Of a stretch of 64,000 bases of DNA, positions 57,252 to 64,000 are shown piece after piece. Both the position numbers and the translations under genes were made by a program. Source of the stretch: Hymenobacter sp. 15J16-1T3B (GTDB lineage: Bacteria; Bacteroidota; Bacteroidia; Cytophagales; Hymenobacteraceae); assembly GCF_020711235.1 (NCBI RefSeq), contig NZ_JAJFAV010000002.1, positions 186,001-250,000 on the forward strand, read 5' to 3'. How positions within the stretch are numbered: position 1 is the first letter of the stretch; each line of letters opens with the position of its first letter. Below the pieces are notes generated by a model. The model did no database searches and was not told the origin of the DNA. It was given only the letters and a program-made list of their open reading frames with translations.

Positions 57252-58118
57252 TTATGCCCGCAGGTCGGGCGCGTCGTTGGGGAAGGTGAGCACGTTCATC
57301 AGGCCCCGGATGCGGGAGCGGACGCGGGTGCCGTAGATGGACTCGATGCCCGGGATGTTCTCGCCGTCGACCTGGTAATCGTCGAAGAGCAGGTTGGTGG
57401 TCAGGTGCACCGCGTGGCGGGGCATGCGCCCGGCGACAACGGCGTCATCGATACCGGAGAGGACGCCCGCCATGCAGTTGAACGGGTCGCCGCCCATGTG
57501 GCGGGCGTTCCAGTCTTCGGTGCCGAGGTCGTCGAAGCAATGGCCCATCCACTGCCGGTAGTTGTACATCGGCTCGTGCGCCGACGGGATGCGGTTGAGT
57601 TGTTTGAAGCGCCGCAGCGCCTCGCGGCCGCCTTTCTCGCGGGGCTGCATGTAGGTGCCGACCACGTCTTCGCAGGGCGTCACTTCGAAGGGCTGGCGCG
57701 GGTTGCCGGCGAACAAGGTCAGCAGGGTGGTTTTCCCGCAACCGACACCGCCGCGCAGCATGATGCCCTTTTCCAGGCTGCGGCCGTCTTTCTCGAAGCG
57801 TTTATCGCCGGCGAAGTAGAGGCAGAGCTGGTTCAGAATCCAGCGGTTGTAATCGGTCACCTCGTAGGGCTTGCCCAGGATGCGCTGGGCGGTAAGGTGG
57901 AACCACTGCCAGATTTCGTCGGCGGTGAATTCCTGCGGCTTGGCTGACTCGGCGAGGCGCCACCGGTACCACTGGCCCCAGGCGGCGTGGTACTTGGCTT
58001 GGCGGCCCTGCTGCAACAGCCAGTTGGCTTCCTGGTCCGTTAGGGGCAGTTCCATCCGGTCGTTTTCGCGGAAGTCCTGCGGCGCCGGAATGTCCCAGCC
58101 GGCTTTGTCAAGCCGCAT
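57252..58118 (-). CDS. DnaC-like AAA+ helicase loader
   Basis: 288 aa from ATG 58118 (ATG 58205 is also open but overlaps the previous gene by 98 bp). Walker A LRGGVGCGKTT (121-131), Walker B HCFDDLG (193-199), sensor 1 LTTNL, and C-terminal arginines TRVRSRIRGL characteristic of DnaC/IstB-type ATPases. Loads the host replicative helicase at the phage origin. It follows the initiator-like gene, the same order as lambda O-P. The P-loop residues are all present. Confidence 0.85.
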   Translation of the reverse strand: MRLDKAGWDIPAPQDFRENDRMELPLTDQEANWLLQQGRQAKYHAAWGQWYRWRLAESAKPQEFTADEIWQWFHLTAQRILGKPYEVTDYNRWILNQLCLYFAGDKRFEKDGRSLEKGIMLRGGVGCGKTTLLTLFAGNPRQPFEVTPCEDVVGTYMQPREKGGREALRRFKQLNRIPSAHEPMYNYRQWMGHCFDDLGTEDWNARHMGGDPFNCMAGVLSGIDDAVVAGRMPRHAVHLTTNLLFDDYQVDGENIPGIESIYGTRVRSRIRGLMNVLTFPNDAPDLRA

Positions 58119-59106
58119 CGCCTTCGAAATTGGGCTGGGCGCTGATGCGGAGGCGGTTGGTAGCCCGGATGCTTCCATTGCCGCCGTTAGTGTTGTTTCT
58201 GGCATTGGATTGCGTGGATTTGAGTGGGTAGAACCCCTCCCATTGCCGGGAGATGGATTGAGCGATGATGCGCAGGGCCCGGGCTTCGTCCTGGCCGGCC
58301 AGCTGGCTGAGCTCCAGCATGGCCTGCTGCTCGCTGATGTCGCCGCGGTAGGGCTTGCCGATTTCGTAGCGGAAAGCCCGCCACTTGCTCCAGGCCTCGC
58401 GGAAGCCGTCGGTTTTAAAGGGCAGGCTGAGCGCGGGGGAGTAAGCGGTGAAGTCGCGCTGCAGGTGGGCGGGGGGCGGGTCGGCCAGGGGGAGAAGGGG
58501 GGCGGCCGCAACGGGGGGAAGAGGGGGCGCGGGCGTCAGGTCGTCAACCTGGTCGAAATCCGGGCCCGCCGCTGGCTCGCCCGCCCGCTCGTTTGGAGAG
58601 CTTTCCGTTTCCCTTTGGGATACGCTAGTATCCTTTCCTTTTCCATTTCCCTTTGTGCACTTATCCGCAGGGAAATCCGGGGTTTTCTCGACGTTTTCCA
58701 GTGGATAACTTGGGTTTTCCGCCGGAAAACCCTCGGATATTCCTTTCCGGTCACGGTCCTTGCGTCGGCGGCCCGTCACCGCATCGATGCGCTTCTGCAC
58801 GCTTTCGGAGGTCAGCACCTTGCGGGCTGTGAATTCTCCAGTGGAAAACAGGCCGATTTCCAGCATGGTATCCACGATTTTCCGGAAGTTTTCCGCTGGA
58901 AAACCCCACGTTTTCGGCAGCATTTTCCAGCGGAATTCATTCGACATATCCAGCTCGCCCGCCTCGGTCTGGTAGATGAGTTGCAGCAGTTTGATGTAGA
59001 CGGCGAAGCCCTCCAAACCGTGCTCAGCTTCCAGCATGTCGATCTTGTCGTTCATGCGGGTGTTGAGGGGGAAGTACTCCAGCCCTACTTTTTTGGGGCG
59101 TGCCAT
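58108..59106 (-). CDS. Phage replication initiator-like protein (DUF4373/Lin1244)
   Basis: 332 aa. MARPKKVGLEYFPLNTRMND then KIDMLEAEHGLEGFAVYIKL is the DUF4373 / Lin1244-Lin1753 N-terminal domain (about 1-100), a winged-helix-like DNA-binding region. A Pro/Ala-rich linker (about 110-235) joins a C-terminal helical domain (FREAWSKWRAFRYEIGKPYR, ARALRIIAQSISRQWEGFYP) similar to those in phage replication proteins. The central coding DNA holds 17-bp palindromic repeats that produce the recurrent peptides FPAEN and PLEN. Probably binds its own gene to start replication and recruits the DnaC-like loader encoded next. Confidence 0.8.
   Translation of the reverse strand: MARPKKVGLEYFPLNTRMNDKIDMLEAEHGLEGFAVYIKLLQLIYQTEAGELDMSNEFRWKMLPKTWGFPAENFRKIVDTMLEIGLFSTGEFTARKVLTSESVQKRIDAVTGRRRKDRDRKGISEGFPAENPSYPLENVEKTPDFPADKCTKGNGKGKDTSVSQRETESSPNERAGEPAAGPDFDQVDDLTPAPPLPPVAAAPLLPLADPPPAHLQRDFTAYSPALSLPFKTDGFREAWSKWRAFRYEIGKPYRGDISEQQAMLELSQLAGQDEARALRIIAQSISRQWEGFYPLKSTQSNARNNTNGGNGSIRATNRLRISAQPNFEGDAA
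58660..58938. repeat. Iteron cluster inside the initiator gene, candidate phage origin
   Basis: 17-bp palindromic units on the pattern GTTTTCC-N3-GGAAAAC: GTTTTCCAGTGGATAAC at 58693, GTTTTCCGCCGGAAAAC at 58714, ATTCTCCAGTGGAAAAC at 58833, GTTTTCCGCTGGAAAAC at 58888 and ATTTTCCAGCGGAATTC at 58922, plus weaker relatives at 58660 and 58876. Two copies are perfect palindromes. The AT-richness breaks the GC-rich codon habit of the gene. Confidence 0.65.
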
Positions 59107-59117
59107 AGCGGCGGTAA

Positions 59118-59960
59118 TCAGGTGGTGGAGAAATTCAGAGCGTGCAGCTGGCGAGCTTGGCGCACTGATAATCCTGTCAGCTCAGGCAGGCTTTTGCGGC
59201 TCATGTGCATGGTGTAGCCGGTCTGTTGCTCCAATTCGACGTAGCGGGCATACAGCTCTGGATTGTGCAGCGCCCCGTTCCGCAAGTCGCTGGAGCTGCC
59301 GTAGATGCAGAAGCAGCAGCTCAGCCGCTCGTTACCCAGACCGTAGGCATGATGAGGAACAAGACCTGCAGCGTCTAATTGGGCGAATACTTCGGGGGTG
59401 AAGACGTTGTGGATAGGCAGCCAGTCATACCAGGTGCGGCGGGAGTTGGTCTGCTCTTCGTTCAAGGACCAAGGCAGCTCTTTAAACCGGCTCCAACTTT
59501 CCGAAGCCCGCAACCCCAGGCAGTTAACCACGGTGGTAAAGCCGGCTAGATTGGCGTAGCGGCGGGCCTCGCGGCGACAGGGACCCGTTTTCCAGTCCGA
59601 CGTGCACCACCGCTGTCCATCGGAAGGCCACGGCGAGCAGTCGGGGCGCTTCGCGTGTTTCTCAGCCACCTTATCGAGCAGGCTGATTTCGCGGTGATGG
59701 TGAGCCAGAATGAACCGCACACCCGCCGCCGCAGCTTGGTCCCGGGCCAGTTCCAAGGCGCCGGGCCATTCCACATCCTTCAGCGGAGCGTGAATGCAGA
59801 TCATCTGCCGGGCTGGGACCAACTTCTTGACGTGATGAAACATCAGCTGGCTGTCTTTCCCGCCACTGTGATTGATGACAAACAACGCCCCAGCTGCAAC
59901 CAGCGCCGGTACGTCGGGCCCTGGATCGTGGAAGAAATCGAGCTGGGTGCGCAGGTTCAT
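59118..59960 (-). CDS. PAPS reductase-like PP-loop ATPase
   Basis: 280 aa. The PP-loop INHSGGKDSQLM (SGGKDS 32-37) activates a substrate with ATP. HAPLKDVEWP, WCTSDWKTGPCRRE (118-131), CLGLRASESWSR (147-158) and LSCCFCIYGSSSD (Cys215, 216, 218) follow the PAPS-reductase / DndC-like family. The Cys set could hold an iron-sulfur cluster or zinc. In phages such genes are proposed to feed nucleotide or DNA sulfur or deazaguanine modification or cysteine supply; the substrate here is unknown. Coupled to the next upstream gene by ATGA. Confidence 0.82.
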   Translation of the reverse strand: MNLRTQLDFFHDPGPDVPALVAAGALFVINHSGGKDSQLMFHHVKKLVPARQMICIHAPLKDVEWPGALELARDQAAAAGVRFILAHHHREISLLDKVAEKHAKRPDCSPWPSDGQRWCTSDWKTGPCRREARRYANLAGFTTVVNCLGLRASESWSRFKELPWSLNEEQTNSRRTWYDWLPIHNVFTPEVFAQLDAAGLVPHHAYGLGNERLSCCFCIYGSSSDLRNGALHNPELYARYVELEQQTGYTMHMSRKSLPELTGLSVRQARQLHALNFSTT

Positions 59961-60838
59961 GCTACTACCCCCTTTCGCTGGTGGACGGCCAAGGCCTTTC
60001 GGAGCATTGCCGGGCTCAGGCTGCGCAGCAAGTCGAGTTGCTGCTGTTTCGCTTCTGGAATGCGCCCCTTTTTAACACGCCGCTGGGCGAAGTCTTCGGG
60101 CGAGGGGTCGAACAGTTGGCCCGCTGACACGCAGGTGTAGCTGCGGGGATGCAGAATCACGTACCACTGACTATTGAGACTCCAGTACACCCGGCCCCTC
60201 ATCAGCCGACCGGTGCGGGAGTCGCGGAAGTACTTAATGCTACCGCACTCGATGTACTTCTTATCACGGTCCTGCGCGTTGCGGCTATGGTCGTAGTCCT
60301 TCATGCTGGCCTTCACGTCCGCCAGCGTTTCAACTCCGTGGTGGTGCCAGCTCTCTCGGTAGTACCGAAGCATTGCTTCCTCAGCCAGCACTGGTCGTTC
60401 TACGGCCTCATAACCGACGGAAACGTCCTTGGCAATCAGATCCCGAAGGCGTTGGCAAGTGTATTCAAAGCGCTTCTGGCAGAGGTAAGGCATCAAGTCG
60501 TACTTGTCGAAGTCGTACTTGCCACCGTTCGGGTTCTTAGCGTTGACGTTCTGGTAAAATTCAAACCAGATGCCGTTCCACTTAATCTCGATACCAACCT
60601 CCAAGTCGCGCCACTTACCGTAGCGGTGGTACTGCGAGAGCGTCGGAAACATCTTCTCGTAGTAAGGATCTTTGCCGACCGCAAAGCCGAGCTTCTTAAG
60701 CAGGTGCAGGCACTTCAGAAACAACGGACGGTGCGCCCACGTGAGCATTTTGAAGTCGTTGCCTGTCCGTTTGCAGTTAAACTGCAGCCACGCTGAACGC
60801 CGGCAGTAGCGCACGTTGGTTTCGGGGAGCTTATTCAC
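59957..60838 (-). CDS. Early phage protein of unknown function
   Basis: 293 aa from GTG 60838, which overlaps the upstream stop (GTGAATAA); an ATG at 60898 would overlap 68 bp. Aromatic-rich (LFLKCLHLLKKLGFAVGKDP, WNGIWFEFYQNVNAKNPNGG, SYTCVSAGQLFDPSPEDFAQ). The C-terminal helix is DLLRSLSPAMLRKALAVHQR. It is coupled to the PP-loop ATPase gene and may act with it. Confidence 0.55.
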   Translation of the reverse strand: MNKLPETNVRYCRRSAWLQFNCKRTGNDFKMLTWAHRPLFLKCLHLLKKLGFAVGKDPYYEKMFPTLSQYHRYGKWRDLEVGIEIKWNGIWFEFYQNVNAKNPNGGKYDFDKYDLMPYLCQKRFEYTCQRLRDLIAKDVSVGYEAVERPVLAEEAMLRYYRESWHHHGVETLADVKASMKDYDHSRNAQDRDKKYIECGSIKYFRDSRTGRLMRGRVYWSLNSQWYVILHPRSYTCVSAGQLFDPSPEDFAQRRVKKGRIPEAKQQQLDLLRSLSPAMLRKALAVHQRKGVVA

Positions 60839-61601
60839 TGTCCAGCTCCTTTCCGTTGAAAGTGCGGACAATACATTCAGCCGTCTCGTCGCCAGCATGG
60901 GCCAAGTCGCGCAAGTGCTGCTCCCGCAGCGGCTGTTTGGCTTGGTGTTGCGCGTACATTTCGTCTACCTGCTGGGTGATTTCCTCCAGCCCAGTAGATG
61001 GCAGCGGCTTTGCCTGCTCGACTTCCTCGAACATATCCAGCTGCCGGCCCTCGTCATTCCACTTGCCCGCGATATAAGCCTTCACCTCTTCGATGACGCG
61101 GTCCAGGTCGATGTTGAGCTCAGCCAGCCAGTCGTATTCGTTGCCAGTCGGGTTTTCCGGAATCAGCACCTCGTAAGGCGCAATCACGTTGAGCACCTTC
61201 TTGGTGCGCAGCTTTTTCTGGCCCACCAGCACCACCCCGCCGCTGCTCAGCGTGAAGCCGGTGCACCGGTAGGAGTGAAACTCGAAGGCCGTGTAGATGT
61301 CTTCCGACGCGAACAGCTGGCCCAGCGCGTAACCACTGAGGTACTCGTCACCTTGCTGAACCCCGTTAACCTGCTCGGTCATCAGGCAGCAGTGCACGGT
61401 CAGGCGGCTCATGGCCTTCACCAGGTCTTCGTGGGCCGGGCGGTAATAGCGGGCGGTATGCTCGCTGTAAGAGTCATTTTCAATACAGGTGTACTCGATG
61501 GTCAGCATGTGGTGCTTGTCCACCTTCACCTTGCTCAGGCGGATTTCGCGGACCGGCACGAGGCGCAGGTCGGGAAATTCGGTCTCGGTTTCCGTCGACA
61601 T
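60831..61601 (-). CDS. Conserved-looking early phage protein
   Basis: 256 aa. The first 150 residues are beta-rich (DLRLVPVREIRLSKVKVDKH, YRCTGFTLSSGGVVLVGQKK), the rest helical and acidic (AELNIDLDRVIEEVKAYIAG, PSTGLEEITQQVDEMYAQHQ). Many Bacteroidota phages carry a gene of this size and style upstream of replication genes, as far as I recall. No domain named. Confidence 0.6.
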   Translation of the reverse strand: MSTETETEFPDLRLVPVREIRLSKVKVDKHHMLTIEYTCIENDSYSEHTARYYRPAHEDLVKAMSRLTVHCCLMTEQVNGVQQGDEYLSGYALGQLFASEDIYTAFEFHSYRCTGFTLSSGGVVLVGQKKLRTKKVLNVIAPYEVLIPENPTGNEYDWLAELNIDLDRVIEEVKAYIAGKWNDEGRQLDMFEEVEQAKPLPSTGLEEITQQVDEMYAQHQAKQPLREQHLRDLAHAGDETAECIVRTFNGKELDSE

Positions 61602-61604
61602 AGA

Positions 61605-61832
61605 TCAGGAGTTAGACGGTGAAGAAATCAGGGCCTCGACAGCGTCGAGGTGGTATTGCGGTACCCAGGCGCCGATGAGGGCGCGGTCGGCTTCCTGTGC
61701 CTGCTCAGCGGCCTGCACGTAATCGACCAAGCAGTAGCGGCACCGGCAGCGGGCGAGGCCGCGAAATGCACGGGCAGCGCGCTGGCGCAGCACGCGGTGG
61801 GCATCCATGGCCCGATCCAATGCACCGCTCAT
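61605..61832 (-). CDS. Small early phage protein
   Basis: 75 aa. ARAFRGLARCRCRYCLVDYV has a CxCxxC cluster on a basic helix, followed by EQAQEADRALIGAW. ATGA overlap with the HTH gene upstream. Possible metal- and nucleic-acid-binding protein. Confidence 0.5.
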   Translation of the reverse strand: MSGALDRAMDAHRVLRQRAARAFRGLARCRCRYCLVDYVQAAEQAQEADRALIGAWVPQYHLDAVEALISSPSNS

Positions 61833-62194
61833 GCGTGCCCCCGGCGGCGGGCCGGGCGTTTGGGTTGGGGCATAGCCGCGGCCTTCAGGGCATCGGCGTC
61901 GTTGCGGGCCTGCCAGTCGCGCAGCTCCGAGAGCCGGATGCGCTGGCCCCGTTCGTGCTCGGAGGTGCTGACCGTGCGCAGGCGGCGCGGGTGGCCTTCC
62001 GGCAGACCGGTGTAGGCCCGCACGGTGGCGGGCGCTACGTCGAGGTATTCGGCGGCGCGAGGCACCGAGTACTGCGGGTCGGCCACGTTGTCGCCCACCA
62101 GCTGCCGCGCCGCCGCTTCAATCAGCGGCTGAAGCAGCGGCATGGCGGCGGGTAGCAGGGCCTCCACAGGAATGGCAATGGTGGGCGTCGACAT
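61829..62194 (-). CDS. HTH DNA-binding protein, MerR/excisionase type
   Basis: 121 aa. A helical N-terminal half is followed by YSVPRAAEYLDVAPATVRAY then RRLRTVSTSEHERGQRIRLS and ELRDWQARNDAD, the helix-turn-helix plus wing of helix_turn_helix_17/excisionase-like proteins. A very basic C terminus (KRPARRRGHA). It could be the excision factor or an early regulator; distance from int makes regulator slightly more likely. Confidence 0.7.
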   Translation of the reverse strand: MSTPTIAIPVEALLPAAMPLLQPLIEAAARQLVGDNVADPQYSVPRAAEYLDVAPATVRAYTGLPEGHPRRLRTVSTSEHERGQRIRLSELRDWQARNDADALKAAAMPQPKRPARRRGHA

Positions 62195-62199
62195 GGCGG

Positions 62200-62757
62200 T
62201 TAGGCTGCGGCGTTAACCGGTGCTTGCTGGCGCTTCTGGAGTTGCTGCGTCCAGTACATGATGTCATCCTGAGCGCACTGGTGGTCGTAGCCGGCGTGGT
62301 TGAAGCGCAGCTGCTGTTTGGCGCGCTCGGCCGGCGTCACCTTGTCGTGCTTCACGAGCCGCTTGATGTGCTCGACCTGCTCCACGGTGGCCGGCACGAA
62401 GGCGTAATTCTCCGCCGGCTCCGGCGCCGCGGCCGGCTCCTGCCCCTCTGGAGTGTAGGGGCGCCAATCCAAGGCCCCGGTCTCGGTGCGCCGCAGGAAG
62501 TAGGTGCGGTCGTCGCGCTGCATCTTGCCGAAGGTGAGGTCGGCTTTGCACTTGCAGCACTTGATGCTGACGTACTTGAATTTGTCCTGGGCCACGCGGG
62601 CCGTCAGGATCAGGTCGTCGGACTTGCAGAGCCCGCAGGCCGGCACGTCCGGAAAGGAGAGGCGCTCGGTTTCCAGCACGACTTCGTGCAGGTCGTTGCC
62701 CTGGCAGGTGAAGTCGTAGCGGCGGCGGCCGATGTGTTTGGTGATGGTCAGCTGCAT
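62200..62757 (-). CDS. Early phage protein with zinc ribbon
   Basis: 185 aa. PACGLCKSDDLILTARVAQD then KFKYVSIKCCKCKADLTFG is a four-Cys zinc ribbon (CxxC-N-CxxC). After a Pro/Ala linker the C-terminal part (VEQVEHIKRLVKHDKVTPAE, DDIMYWTQQLQKRQ) is helical and resembles a small single-strand-binding-associated tail. Nucleic acid binding likely. Confidence 0.65.
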   Translation of the reverse strand: MQLTITKHIGRRRYDFTCQGNDLHEVVLETERLSFPDVPACGLCKSDDLILTARVAQDKFKYVSIKCCKCKADLTFGKMQRDDRTYFLRRTETGALDWRPYTPEGQEPAAAPEPAENYAFVPATVEQVEHIKRLVKHDKVTPAERAKQQLRFNHAGYDHQCAQDDIMYWTQQLQKRQQAPVNAAA

Positions 62758-62762
62758 ATCAG

Positions 62763-62848
62763 TACCTTTGCAGTGAAATGAGTCGGGTTCTTAGCGGGAC
62801 TTTGGTTCAGTTTCTCGGTGACAGCCAGGGGCGGCAACCCCTGGCTGT
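62763..62848 (+). other. Possible rightward small-RNA unit: TACCTTTG and hairpin
   Basis: TACCTTTG at 62763-62770 is an exact -7 box on the plus strand, opposite to all nearby genes, with TTG 22 bp upstream at 62738. An 11-bp hairpin (ACAGCCAGGGG, 62821-62848) follows, then GCGTTTTA. The hairpin may instead serve the leftward operon. Confidence 0.35.
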
Positions 62849-62855
62849 TCGCGTT

Positions 62856-62984
62856 TTAGTGGGTCAGGTAGAGCGCGGCGGCGAAGACCAGCAGCAGCCA
62901 GCCCAGCAAGCGGTTCAGGGCTACACTGGCGCGGTGGCGTTCAGCAGCCAGTTGCTCCTGCGGCGTTCGAAATGGCTTTTTCAT
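62856..62984 (-). CDS. 42-residue membrane protein
   Basis: Reads MKKPFRTPQEQLAAERHRAS then VALNRLLGWLLLVFAAALYL and TH, stop. A basic amphipathic N terminus and one membrane helix. It overlaps the upstream gene by 44 bp and precedes a hairpin. Small early phage membrane peptides often target host functions; the role here is unknown. Confidence 0.52.
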   Translation of the reverse strand: MKKPFRTPQEQLAAERHRASVALNRLLGWLLLVFAAALYLTH

Positions 62985-63270
62985 GGCGGTAGGCCTCTAA
63001 GTGGGCGCGGGTGAAGGGGATGGAGGATTCGCGCTGGTTCAAGTGAATGGGACAGTACCAGTTGCCGTCGGTGCCTTGCGTGGTCGGTACCCCGACGCCG
63101 TGGCTCCCCTGCTCGCCACAGTACACGTGGGTGTGCCAGTGGCCCAGCCGCGTTGGCACGTTGGGGATGCGGCAGCAGCAGCGGCGTTCGGCCCGCAGCC
63201 GGGCCATGGAGTATTTCTCCAGGTTGTCGTACCACGCCCGGTCAAGGGCCAGTCGCTCCAGCGTCATCAT
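62941..63270 (-). CDS. Cys-rich early phage protein
   Basis: 109 aa from ATG 63270 (ATGA overlap). RLRAERRCCCRIPNVPTRLG, HWHTHVYCGEQGSHGVG and NWYCPIHLNQRE supply six Cys and several His, so a zinc-binding fold is likely. Function unknown. Confidence 0.58.
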   Translation of the reverse strand: MMTLERLALDRAWYDNLEKYSMARLRAERRCCCRIPNVPTRLGHWHTHVYCGEQGSHGVGVPTTQGTDGNWYCPIHLNQRESSIPFTRAHLEAYRHEKAISNAAGATGC

Positions 63271-63500
63271 GACCAGCGGACGTCGGAGGTGGTGAAGGTG
63301 TCGGCCAGCAGCTGCGGCGCAACGGCGGGCCGTTCGGCGCGGGGCGTGTTGACGATGGTTTCGGCATCCTGACGAGCCAGGCGCACTGCGCCGGCGCGGT
63401 GCTGGCTTTGGCAGTAGCAGGCCTCTCGGCCGTTGATGGAAGCGGTGGCGAGCCATTGGCGGCCGACGCGCTTGACGGAGACTCGGATGGTGGACGTCAT
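63267..63500 (-). CDS. Small early phage protein
   Basis: 77 aa. MTSTIRVSVKRVGRQWLATA then SINGREACYCQSQHR is a short beta-strand start; AGAVRLARQDAETIVNTPRA is helical. ATGA overlap downstream. Not recognised. Confidence 0.55.
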   Translation of the reverse strand: MTSTIRVSVKRVGRQWLATASINGREACYCQSQHRAGAVRLARQDAETIVNTPRAERPAVAPQLLADTFTTSDVRWS

Positions 63501-63504
63501 AAGC

Positions 63505-63723
63505 TTAGCGGACTTTCATAGCGCCGGCTTCCTGCGCGGCTTTCAGGTTCAGCAGGTACTGGCCTTCGTCGGCCAGGTGCGGATTGGCCTCGACGGCTTC
63601 GAACACCTCGTATTCCAGCCAGGGGCGCGGGGCGCGCAGTGCTTTGTCGAGTGGAATCATGCCCATCAGCTGATTCCAGTCGCCCAGATGCACGTTGGGC
63701 TTGGCGTTGGCAATGAGTAGCAT
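63505..63723 (-). CDS. Small early phage protein
   Basis: 72 aa, soluble. LIANAKPNVHLGDWNQLMGM and RPWLEYEVFEAVEANPHLAD. Starts within the upstream stop region (one-base overlap). Not recognised. Confidence 0.55.
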   Translation of the reverse strand: MLLIANAKPNVHLGDWNQLMGMIPLDKALRAPRPWLEYEVFEAVEANPHLADEGQYLLNLKAAQEAGAMKVR

Positions 63724-63992
63724 CAGGCGGCGCGCTGCAGCGCGGTTTGCGAAGCGTACATCGGAATCACCACGGCTTCGTGCACACGCTCCAGGGCCAG
63801 GCAGTGGGCCGAGTCGGTCACGTCGATTTCGGTGATGAAAGCGGGCAGGGGGACGAACAACACTTCGGTTTCCAGTGCCGTCGGGAAGCGCAAGGCTTCG
63901 CGGCCGGCGGAGGTGGTCTGGCGGCCCGGGACGTAGACGCGCACGGCGTAGGCCTCCTGGTTCACGCCGAAGCAGATGCAGTAGCCGAGCAC
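63723..63992 (-). CDS. Early phage protein, may extend past the right edge
   Basis: 89 aa if started at GTG 63992. The frame stays open to the window end, so the true start may lie outside. YCICFGVNQEAYAVRVYVPG, LETEVLFVPLPAFITEIDVT and HEAVVIPMYASQTALQ; soluble alpha/beta. Not recognised. Confidence 0.5.
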   Translation of the reverse strand: MLGYCICFGVNQEAYAVRVYVPGRQTTSAGREALRFPTALETEVLFVPLPAFITEIDVTDSAHCLALERVHEAVVIPMYASQTALQRAA

Positions 63993-64000
63993 GGGCAGCA

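Larger units (their letters stand above)
15074..64000. mobile_element. Siphovirus-type prophage at tRNA-Asn, right end outside window
   Basis: Integrase next to the tRNA 3' end, then lysis, fibre, baseplate, tape measure, tail-completion, capsid, scaffold, portal, terminase and replication genes in one collinear leftward order up to the window edge. Most early genes overlap by ATGA or TAATG. I found no second copy of the tRNA 3' end (attR) in the window, so the element is longer than 48.9 kb. No disrupted morphogenesis gene is visible, so it may be intact. It carries two AT-rich cargo regions. Confidence 0.95.

Noticed and set aside
15074-64000. A second copy of the tRNA-Asn 3' end (attR) within the window
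   Set aside because: No convincing copy of the T-arm/acceptor sequence found by eye; phage genes continue to the right edge.

Overview
The window is chromosomal DNA of a GC-rich Bacteroidota, most likely Hymenobacter or a close relative. The reasons are two large secreted proteins with C-terminal Por (type IX, T9SS) sorting domains, a BT_3928-type DoxX membrane protein, a tandem DUF1599 protein, promoters of the TTG-N19/21-TAnnTTTG type, and few Shine-Dalgarno sites. Genus is inferred from protein style; no 16S gene is present.

Bases 1-15073 are host chromosome: a partial folP (minus strand), a DUF1599 protein, a DoxX/BT_3928 protein, an oligopeptide-type ABC permease, shikimate kinase (aroK), two fatty-acid-hydroxylase-superfamily membrane proteins, two T9SS cargo proteins (786 and 1422 aa, the second an internally duplicated beta-helix protein), small (lipo)proteins including a Rieske-like lipoprotein without histidine ligands, and a tRNA-Asn.

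From the 3' end of tRNA-Asn (15000-15073) to the right edge lies one prophage of at least 48.9 kb. Its right end is outside the window. A tyrosine integrase sits beside the tRNA. Almost everything else runs leftward, so the phage genome reads from right to left: early/replication genes (63.9-52.6 kb: HTH proteins, zinc-ribbon proteins, PAPS-reductase-like protein, DUF4373 initiator-like protein with embedded iterons, DnaC-like loader, DNA methyltransferase, ASCH protein, RuvC-like nuclease); terminase (52.2-50.0 kb); portal, scaffold and HK97-fold capsid (49.9-44.0 kb); connector and tail-completion genes (44.0-41.2 kb); a 1494-aa tape measure protein (36.6-32.1 kb); baseplate and fibre genes, including a fibre with an SGNH-hydrolase domain (31.9-22.4 kb); and a lysis cassette (22.4-19.3 kb). 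It is a long-tailed siphovirus type.

Two cargo regions interrupt this plan. An AT-rich membrane-protein gene (18.1-19.2 kb) lies between integrase-side genes and lysis genes. A 4.4-kb block (36.7-41.15 kb) between the tail-completion genes and the tape measure gene carries a T9SS-sorted secreted protein, a lipoprotein, an AT-rich membrane/coiled-coil protein and a Panacea toxin-antitoxin pair.

The most striking non-coding signal is a dispersed, oriented element: arms TTAATGTAT and ATACATTAA around an invariant GCAAGTTAT. Five copies each lie 10-33 bp before the start codon of a gene heading a leftward late-gene block (terminase, the 201-aa structural protein before portal, tape measure, baseplate, fibres). 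I propose it as the phage's own late-gene control element. A second signal is a set of 17-bp palindromic iterons inside the initiator-like gene, a candidate phage replication origin.
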